Of a stretch of DNA of 64,000 nt, positions 34,044-49,359 are shown one piece after another. This DNA is from Betaproteobacteria bacterium (lineage in GTDB: Bacteria; Pseudomonadota; Gammaproteobacteria; Burkholderiales; Usitatibacteraceae). The notes under the pieces are model-generated. The model had not been told where the DNA came from, did not search any database, and worked only from the letters and a program-made list of their open reading frames with translations. The stretch's first letter is position 1. Every line of letters begins with the position of its first letter. Where the stretch lies: assembly GCA_016711875.1 (NCBI GenBank), contig JADJSD010000003.1, positions 992,001-1,056,000 on the forward strand. The letters are read 5' to 3'. Made by a program: the position numbers and the translations under genes.

Positions 34044-35705
34044 TCAGCGGGAGCCGATCCGGAACAACACGATCTCCACGGTCTGCAGGAGGATCATGAA
34101 GTCGAACACGAGGCTGTGGTTCGAAACGTAGTAGAGATCGTAGCCGAGCTTCTCGCGCGCATCGTTTTCGGAAGCCCCGTACGGGTAGCGGACCTGGGCC
34201 CAACCGGTGATGCCGGGCTTCGCGAAATGCCGCTCGGCATAGAAGGGAATCGATCGCTGCAGGTTCTGCACGAACTCGGGGCGCTCCGGGCGCGGACCGA
34301 CAAAGCTCATGTCGCCCACGAGCACGTTGAAGGCCTGCGGCAGCTCGTCGATTCGCACCTTGCGGATGAAGGCGCCCACGCGCGTAACACGCGGGTCGTT
34401 CTTCACGGCCCAGACAGCCTTGCCGCCGGACTCCGCATTCACGGACATGCTGCGGAACTTGATGATCTTGAACGGCTTCCCGCCCTGCCCCGTGCGGACC
34501 TGCCGGTAGAAGATGGGGCCGCGATCCTCGAGCCAGATCGCGAGCGTCGCCAGGAGCATCACCGGCAGCGTGAGGACCACCAGCACGGAGGAGGCGGCGA
34601 TATCGAAGGCCCGCTTTGCCGCCACGCGCACCATGTCGGCGCGGAAGCCGCGCGAATAGATGAGCCAGCTCGGCGCGGCGAGTTCGACGCTCACACGTCC
34701 CGTCTCGCGCTCCAGGAACTGGACGATGTCGACCACGTTCACGCCGCGCAGGCGGCATTCGCGCAGGAAAGCCTCCGGAAACCCGCGGCGGCGATCGTCC
34801 ATGGCCACGACGACCTCATGCACGCGTTCGCGGGTCACGATGTCGAGGAGATCCTGGTTGCAGGAATAGATGTTCTCGGCACCGACCTTGAGCTCGTCGC
34901 CCGGCGCGTTCACGTACCCCACCACCCGGAAGCCACGCTGGTCGGTGCTGCGACGAAGCCGCTGCCCGATGGTGGCGGCACGCTCGCCGGAGCCCCAGAC
35001 GAGGACGCGACGCTTGAAGACTTCCTGGTCCACGAGGCCCGCGAAGGCGAGGCGGGTCGCGGCAAGGCCCGCGATCGACAGGGCGGCCGTGAGTGCGGTG
35101 ACGGACGTCCCGAGCTGCAGACCGGGAAGGAGGAAGAAGACGCTCCCCAAAGCGGCCATGCCGGCGCCGACCGCGACGATGACGCGGGCGAGGACGCCGG
35201 TGAATCGCGCCCGGTGACGAAGCTGGTAGAGCCCGAGCGAGGAAAGGGCTCCCAGCACGATCGCGGTGACCAGAAGGGCGCGTGACCAGAGCGGCCCGGA
35301 GTTCGTCTCGACGGCAGCGATTCCCTCGGGGTAACGAAGCATCGCGGCCAGGAAGGGCGCGCAGAAAAGCACCACCGCCTCCGCCAGCGCCAGCGCCGCG
35401 ATGCGGTGCGTGTTGCCGCTGAAGAAGCGAAGCGTCGTGACTCGGGCGGACTGCGGGATGTCGCTGAAGCCGGGGCGTGGGCCGGAGGGCGGACGCTCCG
35501 TCGGCCGAAGCGCCGGCGACTCCTGCGACAGGCTGAGCATCGGCCTCACCGGCGAGAAAGTCCGGCCCGCTTCCGCGGCGGACGGTTCCTCCGGGGAAGG
35601 GGCCGCGTGCGCGCCACCGAATGCCGTACCTGCCGGGTTGACCGCCTCGGGACCGCCCAAGGCGGAGCCGACACGATTCAACTTGTCATCTTCGTAAAGG
35701 ATCAT
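34044..35705 (-). CDS. EPS-initiating sugar transferase, XrtA/PEP-CTERM type (TIGR03013-like)
   Basis: 553 residues. It has a soluble N-terminal extension of about 90 residues (Pro/Gly-rich), four or five membrane helices, a Rossmann-like central domain (VLVWGSGERAATIGQRL) and the C-terminal polyprenyl-phosphate sugar-1-phosphate transferase domain (KRAFDIAASSVLVVLTLPVM, KIIKFRSMSVNAESGG, RIDELPQAFNVLVGDMSFVGPRPERPEF in parts). It transfers the first sugar-phosphate to undecaprenyl phosphate. The start at ATG 35705 makes the extension longer than family norm; a later start is possible. It heads the operon with the UDP-sugar dehydrogenase. Confidence 0.88.
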   Translation of the reverse strand: MILYEDDKLNRVGSALGGPEAVNPAGTAFGGAHAAPSPEEPSAAEAGRTFSPVRPMLSLSQESPALRPTERPPSGPRPGFSDIPQSARVTTLRFFSGNTHRIAALALAEAVVLFCAPFLAAMLRYPEGIAAVETNSGPLWSRALLVTAIVLGALSSLGLYQLRHRARFTGVLARVIVAVGAGMAALGSVFFLLPGLQLGTSVTALTAALSIAGLAATRLAFAGLVDQEVFKRRVLVWGSGERAATIGQRLRRSTDQRGFRVVGYVNAPGDELKVGAENIYSCNQDLLDIVTRERVHEVVVAMDDRRRGFPEAFLRECRLRGVNVVDIVQFLERETGRVSVELAAPSWLIYSRGFRADMVRVAAKRAFDIAASSVLVVLTLPVMLLATLAIWLEDRGPIFYRQVRTGQGGKPFKIIKFRSMSVNAESGGKAVWAVKNDPRVTRVGAFIRKVRIDELPQAFNVLVGDMSFVGPRPERPEFVQNLQRSIPFYAERHFAKPGITGWAQVRYPYGASENDAREKLGYDLYYVSNHSLVFDFMILLQTVEIVLFRIGSR

Positions 35706-35780
35706 GTTATTAGGGTTCTTCCCGCCCTCTGGATGTTGTCGGCCTGCCGTTGCGCGAGCTCGATCCGGATCGCGTCTACG

Positions 35781-35796
35781 GGCAGGTCATGCGCCA
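35781..35796 (-). promoter_or_regulatory. Weak sigma-54-like promoter candidate for the sugar-transferase operon
   Basis: Minus strand reads TGGCGCATGACCTGCC: GG and GC ten bases apart, 5 of 6 at -24 and 3 of 5 at -12. It is about 75 bp before ATG 35705. Chance matches of this quality are common in GC-rich DNA, so it is only a lead. Confidence 0.22.
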
Positions 35797-36033
35797 AGCG
35801 CCACTATCGGTCCCGGGCAGCTACCGGCGTGTGTCAATATTCATGAACGGGATTGCATCTGAAATGAAACCGTCACAGTCCCGGGTAGGGGTGGGACTTA
35901 CCATGCATCCGCGATCGCGCCTGCCGCCGGGCGACACTCGGTCGCGGCTCGCGCCGATCCCACGCAAGTCCTTGAAAAATACCGGGAAAGCCACTGACCG
36001 CTGACACCGAGGCGCGGGGTGGCCGGGGATTTC

Positions 36034-36048
36034 CCTTTCACCGAAAGG
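36034..36048 (+). promoter_or_regulatory. Stem-loop over the ribosome site of galE
   Basis: CCTTTC-ACC-GAAAGG forms a perfect 6-bp stem with a 3-base loop. It ends 7 bases before the TTG start of galE, and the 3' arm GAAAGG is the only ribosome-site-like sequence there. It could damp translation of the operon; direct evidence is lacking. Confidence 0.35.
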
Positions 36049-36055
36049 CCACCGC

Positions 36056-37087
36056 TTGGAAAAGGTTCTCGTGACCGGCGGAGCCGGCTACATCGGCTCG
36101 CACGTGATGGCGACGCTCGGCCGACGGGGCCTTCGATGCGTCTGCGTGGACAACTACGCCAATTCCTCGCCCGAGGCGATCCGCCGGGTCGAGGCCCTCG
36201 CGCCGGGTACGGTCGAGGCGCACGAGGCCGACATCCGCGACACCGACGCGCTCCGGCGCATCCTGGCCACGGGCGGCGTGACGAGCGTGATCCACCTGGC
36301 CGGGCTCAAGGCCGTCGGCGAATCCGTGGCCGAGCCCGAGCGCTACCACGACAACAACGTGCGGGGCACCGAATCGCTGCTCGCCGCCCTCGCCGATTCA
36401 CCCGTGCGCCGCTTCGTCTTCAGTTCGTCGGCCACCGTCTACGGCCACCCGCAGGGCGTGCCCATTTCCGAAAGCGCTCCCACCGCACCGCAGAGCCCCT
36501 ACGGCGAAAACAAGCTCGAGATCGAGGGCCTGCTCGCGCGGCTGGCGAAGGACGATCCCTCGTGGCGCGTGATCAACCTGCGCTACTTCAACCCCGTCGG
36601 AGCCCACGAGAGCGGCACGATGGGCGAGGACCCGTCCGGGATTCCGAACAACCTGATGCCCTTCGTGTGCCAGACGGCCGCCGGCCGCCGGCCGCAGCTC
36701 AGCGTCTTCGGCACGGACTACCCGACGCCGGACGGCACGGCCGTGCGCGACTACATCCACGTGATGGACCTCGCCGAAGGGCACGTCGCCGCGCTCGGCG
36801 CGCTCGCGGCCGCCCGCGACGGCACCGTGATGACGGTGAATCTCGGCACCGGTCGCGGCATCAGCGTGCTCGAACTCGTGCAGGCGTTCGAGCGCGTGAA
36901 CGGCATCGCCATTCCGCGCGTGCTCACGGCCCGCCGCCCGGGCGACGTGGCCGTGTGCTATGCCGACCCCTCCCTCGCCCGCCAGGCGCTGGGCTGGACG
37001 GCGCGCCGCACCCTCGAGGACATGTGCCGCGACGCGTGGCACTGGCAATCGCTCAACCCCGAGGGCTACCGGAAAGCGGCAGCGTGA
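36056..37087 (+). CDS. galE: UDP-glucose 4-epimerase
   Basis: 343 residues of the extended SDR family. Motifs are VTGGAGYIGSHVMATLG (NAD-binding), SSSATVYGHPQG and the catalytic SPYGENKLEIEG (YxxxK), NLRYFNPVGAHESG and RDYIHVMDLAEGH. It interconverts UDP-Glc and UDP-Gal (possibly the N-acetyl forms), supplying EPS precursors. The start is TTG at 36056, giving LEKVLVTGG; no nearer ATG fits the family N-terminus. Its stop overlaps the GTG of the NRPS-PKS gene (GTGA at 37084-37087), so the sugar gene and the peptide synthetase are translationally coupled, which ties the two pathways together. Confidence 0.92.
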   Translation: MEKVLVTGGAGYIGSHVMATLGRRGLRCVCVDNYANSSPEAIRRVEALAPGTVEAHEADIRDTDALRRILATGGVTSVIHLAGLKAVGESVAEPERYHDNNVRGTESLLAALADSPVRRFVFSSSATVYGHPQGVPISESAPTAPQSPYGENKLEIEGLLARLAKDDPSWRVINLRYFNPVGAHESGTMGEDPSGIPNNLMPFVCQTAAGRRPQLSVFGTDYPTPDGTAVRDYIHVMDLAEGHVAALGALAAARDGTVMTVNLGTGRGISVLELVQAFERVNGIAIPRVLTARRPGDVAVCYADPSLARQALGWTARRTLEDMCRDAWHWQSLNPEGYRKAAA

Positions 37088-40000
37088 CCGATACGCCCGG
37101 CAACGACGATGGCCTTTGGGCACTCGCCCTTCCGGCGGCCGGCGAGGCAGCCGGCCATTCCGCGCCGGTTCGCGAGCATCCGCTCGATGCCGCGCGCCTC
37201 GCCGCGGCCCGCGCGCTCGCCTCGTCGAACGGCTGGCGCGAGGACGCGTTCGTCGTGGCGGCCTTCGCCTTCGCCCGCGCCCGGCTGCTCGGCGAGGAGG
37301 CGATCCGTCTCGTCGAGGCGTCGCCCGAGGGCGATGCCCTGCAGGAGTGCACGCTCGAGCCGACCGCCGGTCTGAGCCGTCTCGAGCTCGTCGCCGCGTT
37401 GGACGCGGCGCGGCGGCAACCGGCCCCGCCACGAACGGGGGAGGCGCCGGACGCCGCCTGGTGCCGGAACGCCACGGCAGCCCTCGCGCCACTTCGCGTC
37501 GCCTGCCCCGACGGCGCGGCATCGATCATCGCGCAGTACGACCCCACGGCCTACGACGACGCCACGGTCGGAATCCTCCTGGCCACCATCGCGCGCGCCT
37601 TCGAAACCCTCGCCGGGTCGCCCCGGGAGCCTCTCGCCTCCGCGGACCTGCTGGGTGCCGACGATCGCCGGCGTTTGCTGCACGACTGGAACCCGCCCTT
37701 CGCCGCCCTCGACGCGCAGGACAGCGTGGTCGCCGCCTTCCGGCGGCAGGTCGCACACGGCGGCGATCGCGTGGCCCTCGCCTGGGACGCCGGTTCGCTC
37801 ACCTACGCGGAACTCGACCGGCGCTCGGACGCCCTGGCCGGATGCCTCGCCGCCGAGGCGCCCACGCGCGGCGAGATCGTCGGCGTCGCCCTCGAGCGAG
37901 GCGTCGACTCGATCATCGCCATCCTGGGTATCCTCAAGGCGGGCGCCGCCTACCTGCCCCTGGACCTGCGCTACCCCGCCGAGCGCATCGCGTACATGCT
38001 GCGCGATGCCGGGACCAAGCGCGTCATTGCAGCAGGCGGCGACGCCCATCGGTTCCCGGTCGGCACGGTGGTTCTCGACGCCGGGGCCTGGTGCCACGCG
38101 GACGCCGGCGCGCCGTTGCCCGCGGCGCCCGCCGCCGACGATATCGCCTACGTCATGTACACCTCGGGTTCGACCGGCGAGCCCAAGGGGATCGAGATCC
38201 CGCACCGCGCCGTGCTGCGACTCGCGGTGCACGGCGGCTTCGCGCAGCTCGACGGGAACGCCGTGGTGCTCCACGCCGCCCCCCTGGGATTCGACGCGTC
38301 CACCTTCGAGATCTGGGGCCCGCTTCTCGCCGGTGGCCGCTGCGTGCTGCATCCCGAGGCGGTGCCCACCGGTCCCGGCCTAGAAGCCGTCATCGCACGC
38401 CACGGCGTCACGACGGCCTGGCTCACGGCGGCGCTCTTCAATGCCGTCGTCGACCGCGGCCCGCGCCACCTTGCGGGCCTGAAGGAACTGCTCACCGGCG
38501 GCGAGGCCCTCTCGGTGCCGCACGTGCGGCGCGCGCTGGAGGCGCTGCCCGGCACGGCGATCATCAACGGCTACGGGCCCACGGAGTGCACGACCTTCAC
38601 CTGCACCCATCGCATCCCGCGTCCGGTCGACGCCGCCGTGCGCTCGATCCCCATCGGCCGGCCCATCGGCGGCACGATCGTGCACATCGTCAACGCGAAA
38701 CTCGAGCCCCTGCCGGCCGGACTCGTGGGCGAACTCGTGGTGGGCGGGCCCGGCCTCGCCCGCGGATACCTCGGGCGCCCCGAGCTCGACCGCGAGCGCT
38801 TCGTCGCGAGCGACCTGGGCGGCGACGGCAAGCGCCTGTACCGCACCGGCGACCTCGCGCGCTTCGGCGCCGACGGCGTCATCGAGTTCATCGGCCGCCA
38901 CGACGGGCAGGTGAAGATCCGCGGCTACCGCATCGAGACGGGCGAGGTCGAGGCGGCCCTCGCGAGCGACCCGGCCGTGCTTTCGTGCGCGGTCGTCGCC
39001 CGGGCGGATTCGCCGGGCGGACCTCGCCTCGTCGCCTACGTCGTCGGCGCCGGCCGCGCGCCTTCGCCGGCCGCGCTGCGGGCGCATCTCGCCCGGCGCC
39101 TGCCGGAATTCATGATTCCGTCGGCGTTCGTGATGCTGGACGCGTTGCCCGTGACGACCAACGGCAAGCTCGACAAGCGCGCGCTGCCCGCCCCCGATGG
39201 GCGCCGCCCCGATCTCGCCCAGCCTTTCCTCGCGCCTTCCGGGGCCCTCGAGGAGACGATCTGCCGCGTGTTCGCCGAACTCCTCGGCATCGACCGCGCC
39301 GGGCGCGTCGACAATTTCTTCGAACTGGGCGGCAACTCCCTCGGCGTGCTGGAGGCCACCGAGCGCCTCGGTCGCGAGACGGCACGCGAGGTGCCCACCA
39401 CCGTGTTCTTCGCCGACCCCACGCCGGCGGCCATCGCGGCCTGGATCGAATCGGGCGGCGACGAGGCGCTCCCGGCGAACCGCGTGGCCCGCGCCCGCGC
39501 CGCGGATGCCGGTCGCGAGCCGATCGCCATCGTCGCGATGAGCGGACGCTTCCCCGGCGCCGCGAGCGTCGAGGCGTTCTGGGAAAACCTGCGCGAAGGC
39601 CGCGAGAGCATCACCCGCTTCGGGCCCGGCGACCTGGATCCTTCGCTCCCGCCGGAAATCACGGGCGACCCGGCCTACGTCAGCGCGCGCGGCGTGATCG
39701 ACGGGGTCGAGAACTTCGACGCGGCATTCTTCGGCATCTCGCCGCTCGAGGCCCGCCTCATGGACCCGCAGCAGCGCCTCTTCCTCGAGCTCTGCTGGGA
39801 ATGCCTCGAGCGCGGCGGCTACGTGCCCGACGCCACCCCGGTTCCCGTCGGCGTCTTCGGCGGCATGTACAACAGCTCGTACGCGAAGCGCCACGTCGCC
39901 GCGCATCCGGACGAGGTCGCGCGGCTCGGCGAATTCCAGGCGATGCTCGGCGTCGAGAAGGACTACATCGCCACCCGCACCGCGCATCGGCTGAACCTCA

Positions 40001-43000
40001 CCGGCCCCGCGGTCAGCGTGCATACGGCGTGCTCGACCTCGCTCGTGGCCATCGTGCAGGCCGTGACGAGCCTGCGCGCCGGCCAGTGCGACCTCGCCCT
40101 CGCCGGCGGCGCCTCGATCACCTGCCCTCCGCGCAGCGGCTACGCGTACGAGGAAGGCTCGATGCTCTCGCCGGACGGCCACACGCGCACCTTCGACAAG
40201 GAGGCGCAGGGCACCGTGTTCAGCGACGGCGCGGCGGTCGTGCTGCTCAAGCGCCTCGCCGAGGCGATCGCCGACGGGGACACGATCCACGCCGTCATTC
40301 GCGGCGTCGCCCTCAACAACGACGGCGGCACCAAGGCGAGCTTCACGGCCCCCAGCGTCGAGGGACAGGCGGCGGTGATCGCCGCCGCGCTCGCCGACGC
40401 GGCTGTTCCGGCCGGCTCCATCTCCTACGTCGAGACGCACGGCACGGCGACGCCGCTGGGCGATCCCGTGGAGATCGAGGCCCTCGCCCGCGCCTACGGG
40501 CGAAACGCCGATGGCCACGGGGCGATCCGCATCGGCTCGGTGAAGAGCAACGTGGGCCACCTCGTCATCGCCGCCGGCGCGACGGGTCTCATCAAGACGG
40601 CCTCGAGCCTCGTGCACGGCGAGATTCCGGCGACCCTGCACTACACCGCGCCCAACCCGAAGCTCGGGCTCGAGCGAACGCCCTTCGTGGTGAACGACCG
40701 GCTCACGTCGTGGCCGCGCGTCGAGCAGCCGCGCCGCGCGGGCGTGAGCGCCTTCGGCGTGGGCGGCACCAACGCCCACGTCATCGTCGAGGAAGCGCCC
40801 GTCCCGTCCCCGCGCCCGCCCGCTTCGGGCGCGCAACTGCTGCTCGTCTCCGCGCGAACCCCCGCCGCCCTCGAGGCAGCCACCGCCCGACTCGCCGGCC
40901 ACTTCGAGCGTCACCCCGGTACCGACCTCGCCGATGCCGCATTCACGCTGCGCACCGGACGCAAGGCGTTCCCGGAACGCGCCTGCGTCGTCGCCGCCAC
41001 GGCCGCCCAGGCGGCACAGGCGCTCGCCCGCGCGGATTCGCCCCTTCGCGCCGCCGGAAAGGCGCCTTCCGCGCCGCCCGCGGTCGCGTTCCTCTTTCCG
41101 GGGCAAGGATCGCAGTACGCGGCCATGGGCGCGGCGCTCCACGCGAGCGAGCCCGATTTCCGCGCCGCCTTCGACGAATGCATGGACGCCCTCGGTCCGG
41201 AGGCGGGCGCGCGCCTTCGCGAGCGCGTGTTCGGCGGGGACGCCGAATCCCTCACGCAGACATCCCTCACGCAGCCCGCGCTCTTCGCGCTCGAGTACGC
41301 GATCGCACGCCACTGGATGGCGCGCGGGGTCGAGCCCTGCGCCCTCATCGGGCACAGCGTCGGCGAGTTCGTCGCGGCCGCCCTCGCCGGCGTGATGCAT
41401 CCGCAGGACGCGATGCGGCTCGTGGCCAGGCGCGGCGAGCTGATGCAGGCCATGCCGCCGGGCTCGATGCTCGCGGTGCGCGCCCCGGCCTCGCAGGTCG
41501 CGGCGAAGCTTCCGGCCGGCATCGAGATCGCGGCGGAGAATTCCCCGGGCCTCGTCGTCGTCGCCGGCCCCACGGGCGCCGTCGAGGCGTTCCGCGAATC
41601 GCTCGAGCGCGAGGACATCGTCGCGCGCCTGCTGGTGACCTCGCATGCCTTCCATTCGTCCCTGATGGACGCAGCCGTGCCGCCGTTCGAGCGCGCGGTG
41701 CGGGCCGTCGCGCTTTGCGCCCCGCGCGTGCCGATCTATTCGACGGTGCATGCCCGCGTGCTTTCGGATGCCGAGGCCACCGACCCCGCCTACTGGGGGC
41801 GCCACCTGCGCGAACCCGTGCGCTTCGGCCCCGCCCTCGCCGCGCTGATGGGCGAGCACCCGGGCCTGCTGCTCGAGTGCGGCCCGCGAGCCACGCTCTC
41901 GACGCTCGCGCGCCAGCAGGGCGTGAAGGGCGCCGTCTCGACCTGCGCGAGCCTCGCGGATGGCACGGACAACGAACGCGAAAGCCTCCTGCTCGCCGCC
42001 GGGCGCCTCTGGACCCTCGGGGTGCCGGTCGACCTCACGCCCCGCCTCGCGCGCGCACCGCGCCGCATCGTCCTGCCCACGTATCCGTTCGAACGCCAGC
42101 GCCACTGGCTCGAGGCCGCACCCGCCGCGCCCCTTCCGGCGAAAGCCCTCGTTCCTCCCGCCGACCCGACGCTTTCCGTATCCGTGCCGCAACCCGACTC
42201 CGGAGCCGACACCCCGATGACCGCCACCGCCACGCCCCCGCGCCACGCCACCCTCGTCGCGCGCCTGCGCACCCTGCTCGAGGACATCTCGGGACTCGAC
42301 ATGGCCGAAGCCGACGCCGCCGCGCCGCTCGCCGAGCTCGGCCTCGACTCGCTCACGCTCACGCAGGCCGCCATCCAGGTGAAGCAGGCGTTCAAGGTGA
42401 ACGTCACCTTCCGCCAGCTCATGGAGACCTATCGCTCCATCGACGCGCTCGCCGCGCACCTGGACGCGCAGATTCCCGCCGAGGCGGCGCCCGCCGCCAC
42501 GCCCGCACCGGCGGCGATGCCGGCCACCGCGACGGCGCGCCCCGCGATGGCAACGGGCCCCGCCGGGACTTTCGTCGAGGAAGTGATCCGCCAGCAGATG
42601 CAGGTGATGGCGCAGCAGATGGCCCTGCTGCAAGGCCTCTCCTCCGGCGCTGCGCCGGCGGTGCCGGCACCCGTCCTGCCCGCGGCGTCGGCCCCCGTCC
42701 CCGCCGCGGCACCCGTCGCCCCGGCCCCGGCTGCCGCCCCGGCCGACGACGAGGCGCCGATGAAGCGCTACGACGTGAAGAAGGCCTTCGGCGCCATCGC
42801 GCGCATCCACACGGACGGGACGGACCTCACCGAGCGCCAGCGCGCGCGCCTGGACGCCTTCATGCGCCGCTACGTCGCGCGCTCGAAGCGTTCGAAGGCC
42901 TACACCGAGGAGCACCGCCCGCACATGGCGGACCCGCGCGTGGTGAACGGCTTCCGCCCGATGATCAAGGAAATCATCTACCAGATCGTCATCGGCCGCT

Positions 43001-44302
43001 CCAAGGGCGCAAACGTCTGGGACCTCGACGACAACCGTTACATCGACGTGCTGAACGGCTTCGGCATGAACCTCTTCGGCTGGCAGCCGGCGTTCGTCGA
43101 GGAGGCGGTTCGCCGCCAGCTCGACCTGGGCTACGAGATCGGGCCGCAGCACCCCTTGCGGGCGACGTCGCGAAACTCGTGTGCGAACTCACGGGCCACG
43201 ACCGCGCCGCCCTGTGCGACACCGGCTCCGAGGCCGTCATGGGCGCCGTGCGCATCGCGCGGACGGTGACGGGCAGGAACCTCATCGCGATCTTCACCGG
43301 CTCCTACCACGGCATCTTCGACGAGGTGATCGTGCGGGCCACGCGCAAGCACACCGCCGTGCCCGCGGCGCCGGGCATCATGCCCAGCACCTCCCAGAAC
43401 GTGATCGTGCTCGACTACGGCACGCCCGAGTCGATGGCCATCCTCAAGGAGCGCGCCGACGAGCTGGCCTGCGTGCTCGTCGAGACGGTGCAGAGCCGCC
43501 GGCCCGACTTCCAGCCGCGCGAGTTCCTGAAGGAGCTGCGCCAGGTGACGCAGGACGCCGGCACGCTCCTCGTCTTCGACGAGGTGGTGACGGGCTTTCG
43601 CTCGCACCCGGGCGGGATCCAGGCCCTCTTCGGCATCCGCGCGGACCTGTGCACCTACGGCAAGGTCGTCGGCGGCGGCTTCCCCATCGGCGTCATCGCC
43701 GGCAAGCGCGAATACATGGACGCCCTGGACGGCGGCGCCTGGCAATACGGCGACGACTCGATCCCCACGGTTGGCGTCACCTACTTCGCCGGCACGTTCG
43801 TGCGCCATCCGCTCGCGCTCGCCGCGGCCAAGGCCGTGCTGCTGCACCTGAAGGAACAGGGGCCGGCGCTGCAGGAGGAACTCACGAGACGCACCACGGC
43901 GATGGTGGAGGAGCTCAATGATTTCTGCCGCTCCGTGGGCGCGCCCATCGTGCTCAAGAACTTCGCCTCGGTGTGGAAGACCTTCTTCACCGAGGACCAC
44001 CCGCTGCAGGACCTGCTTTTCGCCATGATGCGAAGCCGCGGCATCCACATCCTCGACAACTTCCCGTGCTTCTTCACGACGGCGCACGGCGAGGCGGAAT
44101 TCACGGCGATCAAGACCGCGTTCCGCGAGTCCGTGATCGAGCTTCAGGAAGCCGATTTCATCCCGAAGCGGGCGTTGGCGCCCGCATTCGACGCCACCAA
44201 GCCCCCCGTGCCCGGCGCGCGCATCGGCAAGGACCCGGACGGCAAGCCCGCCTGGTTCGTGCCCAATCCCGACGCGCCCGGCAAGTACCTGAGACTCGAC
44301 GC

Positions 44303-44306
<4 letters not shown>
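37084..44306 (+). CDS. Hybrid NRPS-PKS with aminotransferase: A-PCP-KS-AT-ACP-AMT (one apparent frameshift)
   Basis: About 2,407 residues when one base is restored in the C-run at 43152-43155. Order: a C-domain-like remnant without HHxxxDG (1-220); an A domain (YTSGSTGEPKG near 358); PCP (S752); KS (C983, H1119, H1159); AT (S1425, with HAFH at 1521-1524, the malonyl-CoA pattern); ACP (S1756); and a PLP aminotransferase like those of MycA, ItuA and McyE (lysine codon 43662-43664 in YGKVVGGGFP). The A-domain pocket, aligned by eye, reads D-A-F-W-L-G-G-T-F-K, close to the valine code. Predicted chemistry: load a branched-chain amino acid, extend with malonyl, convert the beta-keto group to an amine, and pass a beta-amino acyl chain to the next enzyme (ATGA overlap). 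The first 2,020 codons are intact. Confidence 0.88.
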
Positions 44307-49218
<4,912 letters not shown>

Positions 49219-49219
<1 letters not shown>

Positions 49220-49359
49220 TGGAACGCTTCCTTCCCGGCCGGCGATTCGCCGCCCTGCCCGCCCGGGGTCGTGACGGCGTGTCGTCGGCAGATTCGGGCC
49301 GCGCGACGGCCTTGTTCAAGGCGCCGCTTCGGCGCGATGCTGGGAGAGATAGACCATGA
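49219..49359 (+). CDS. Possible 46-residue small protein linking NRPS and methyltransferase genes
   Basis: The ATG (49219-49221) overlaps the NRPS stop by one base (TGATG) and its TGA overlaps the methyltransferase ATG (ATGA, 49356-49359). It exactly fills the gap between two translationally coupled genes. The product (MERFLPGRRFAALPARG at the start, ending in a basic tail) is Arg-rich and has no family I know. Codon use is GC-rich at first and less so near the end, where the downstream ribosome site (GGGAGAGAT) lies. It may be a genuine small protein, a coupling device that carries ribosomes across the gap, or chance. Confidence 0.4.

Larger units (their letters stand above)
35706..36055. 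other. 350-bp divergent intergenic region between sugar transferase and galE
   Basis: No gene of substance is seen; short frames such as 35750-36004 lack protein character. The region should hold promoters for both the minus-strand EPS operon and the plus-strand galE-NRPS operon. Its AT-rich patches (around 35830-35870 and 35970-35985) stand out from the GC-rich surroundings. A weak -24/-12 candidate (35781-35796) and a stem-loop (36034-36048) are listed separately. Confidence 0.7.

Noticed and set aside
38380..43152. A 1,590-codon open frame antisense to the NRPS-PKS gene
   Set aside because: Arg/Gly/Ala-rich shadow typical of GC-rich DNA; the opposite strand encodes unmistakable A, KS, AT and ACP domains.
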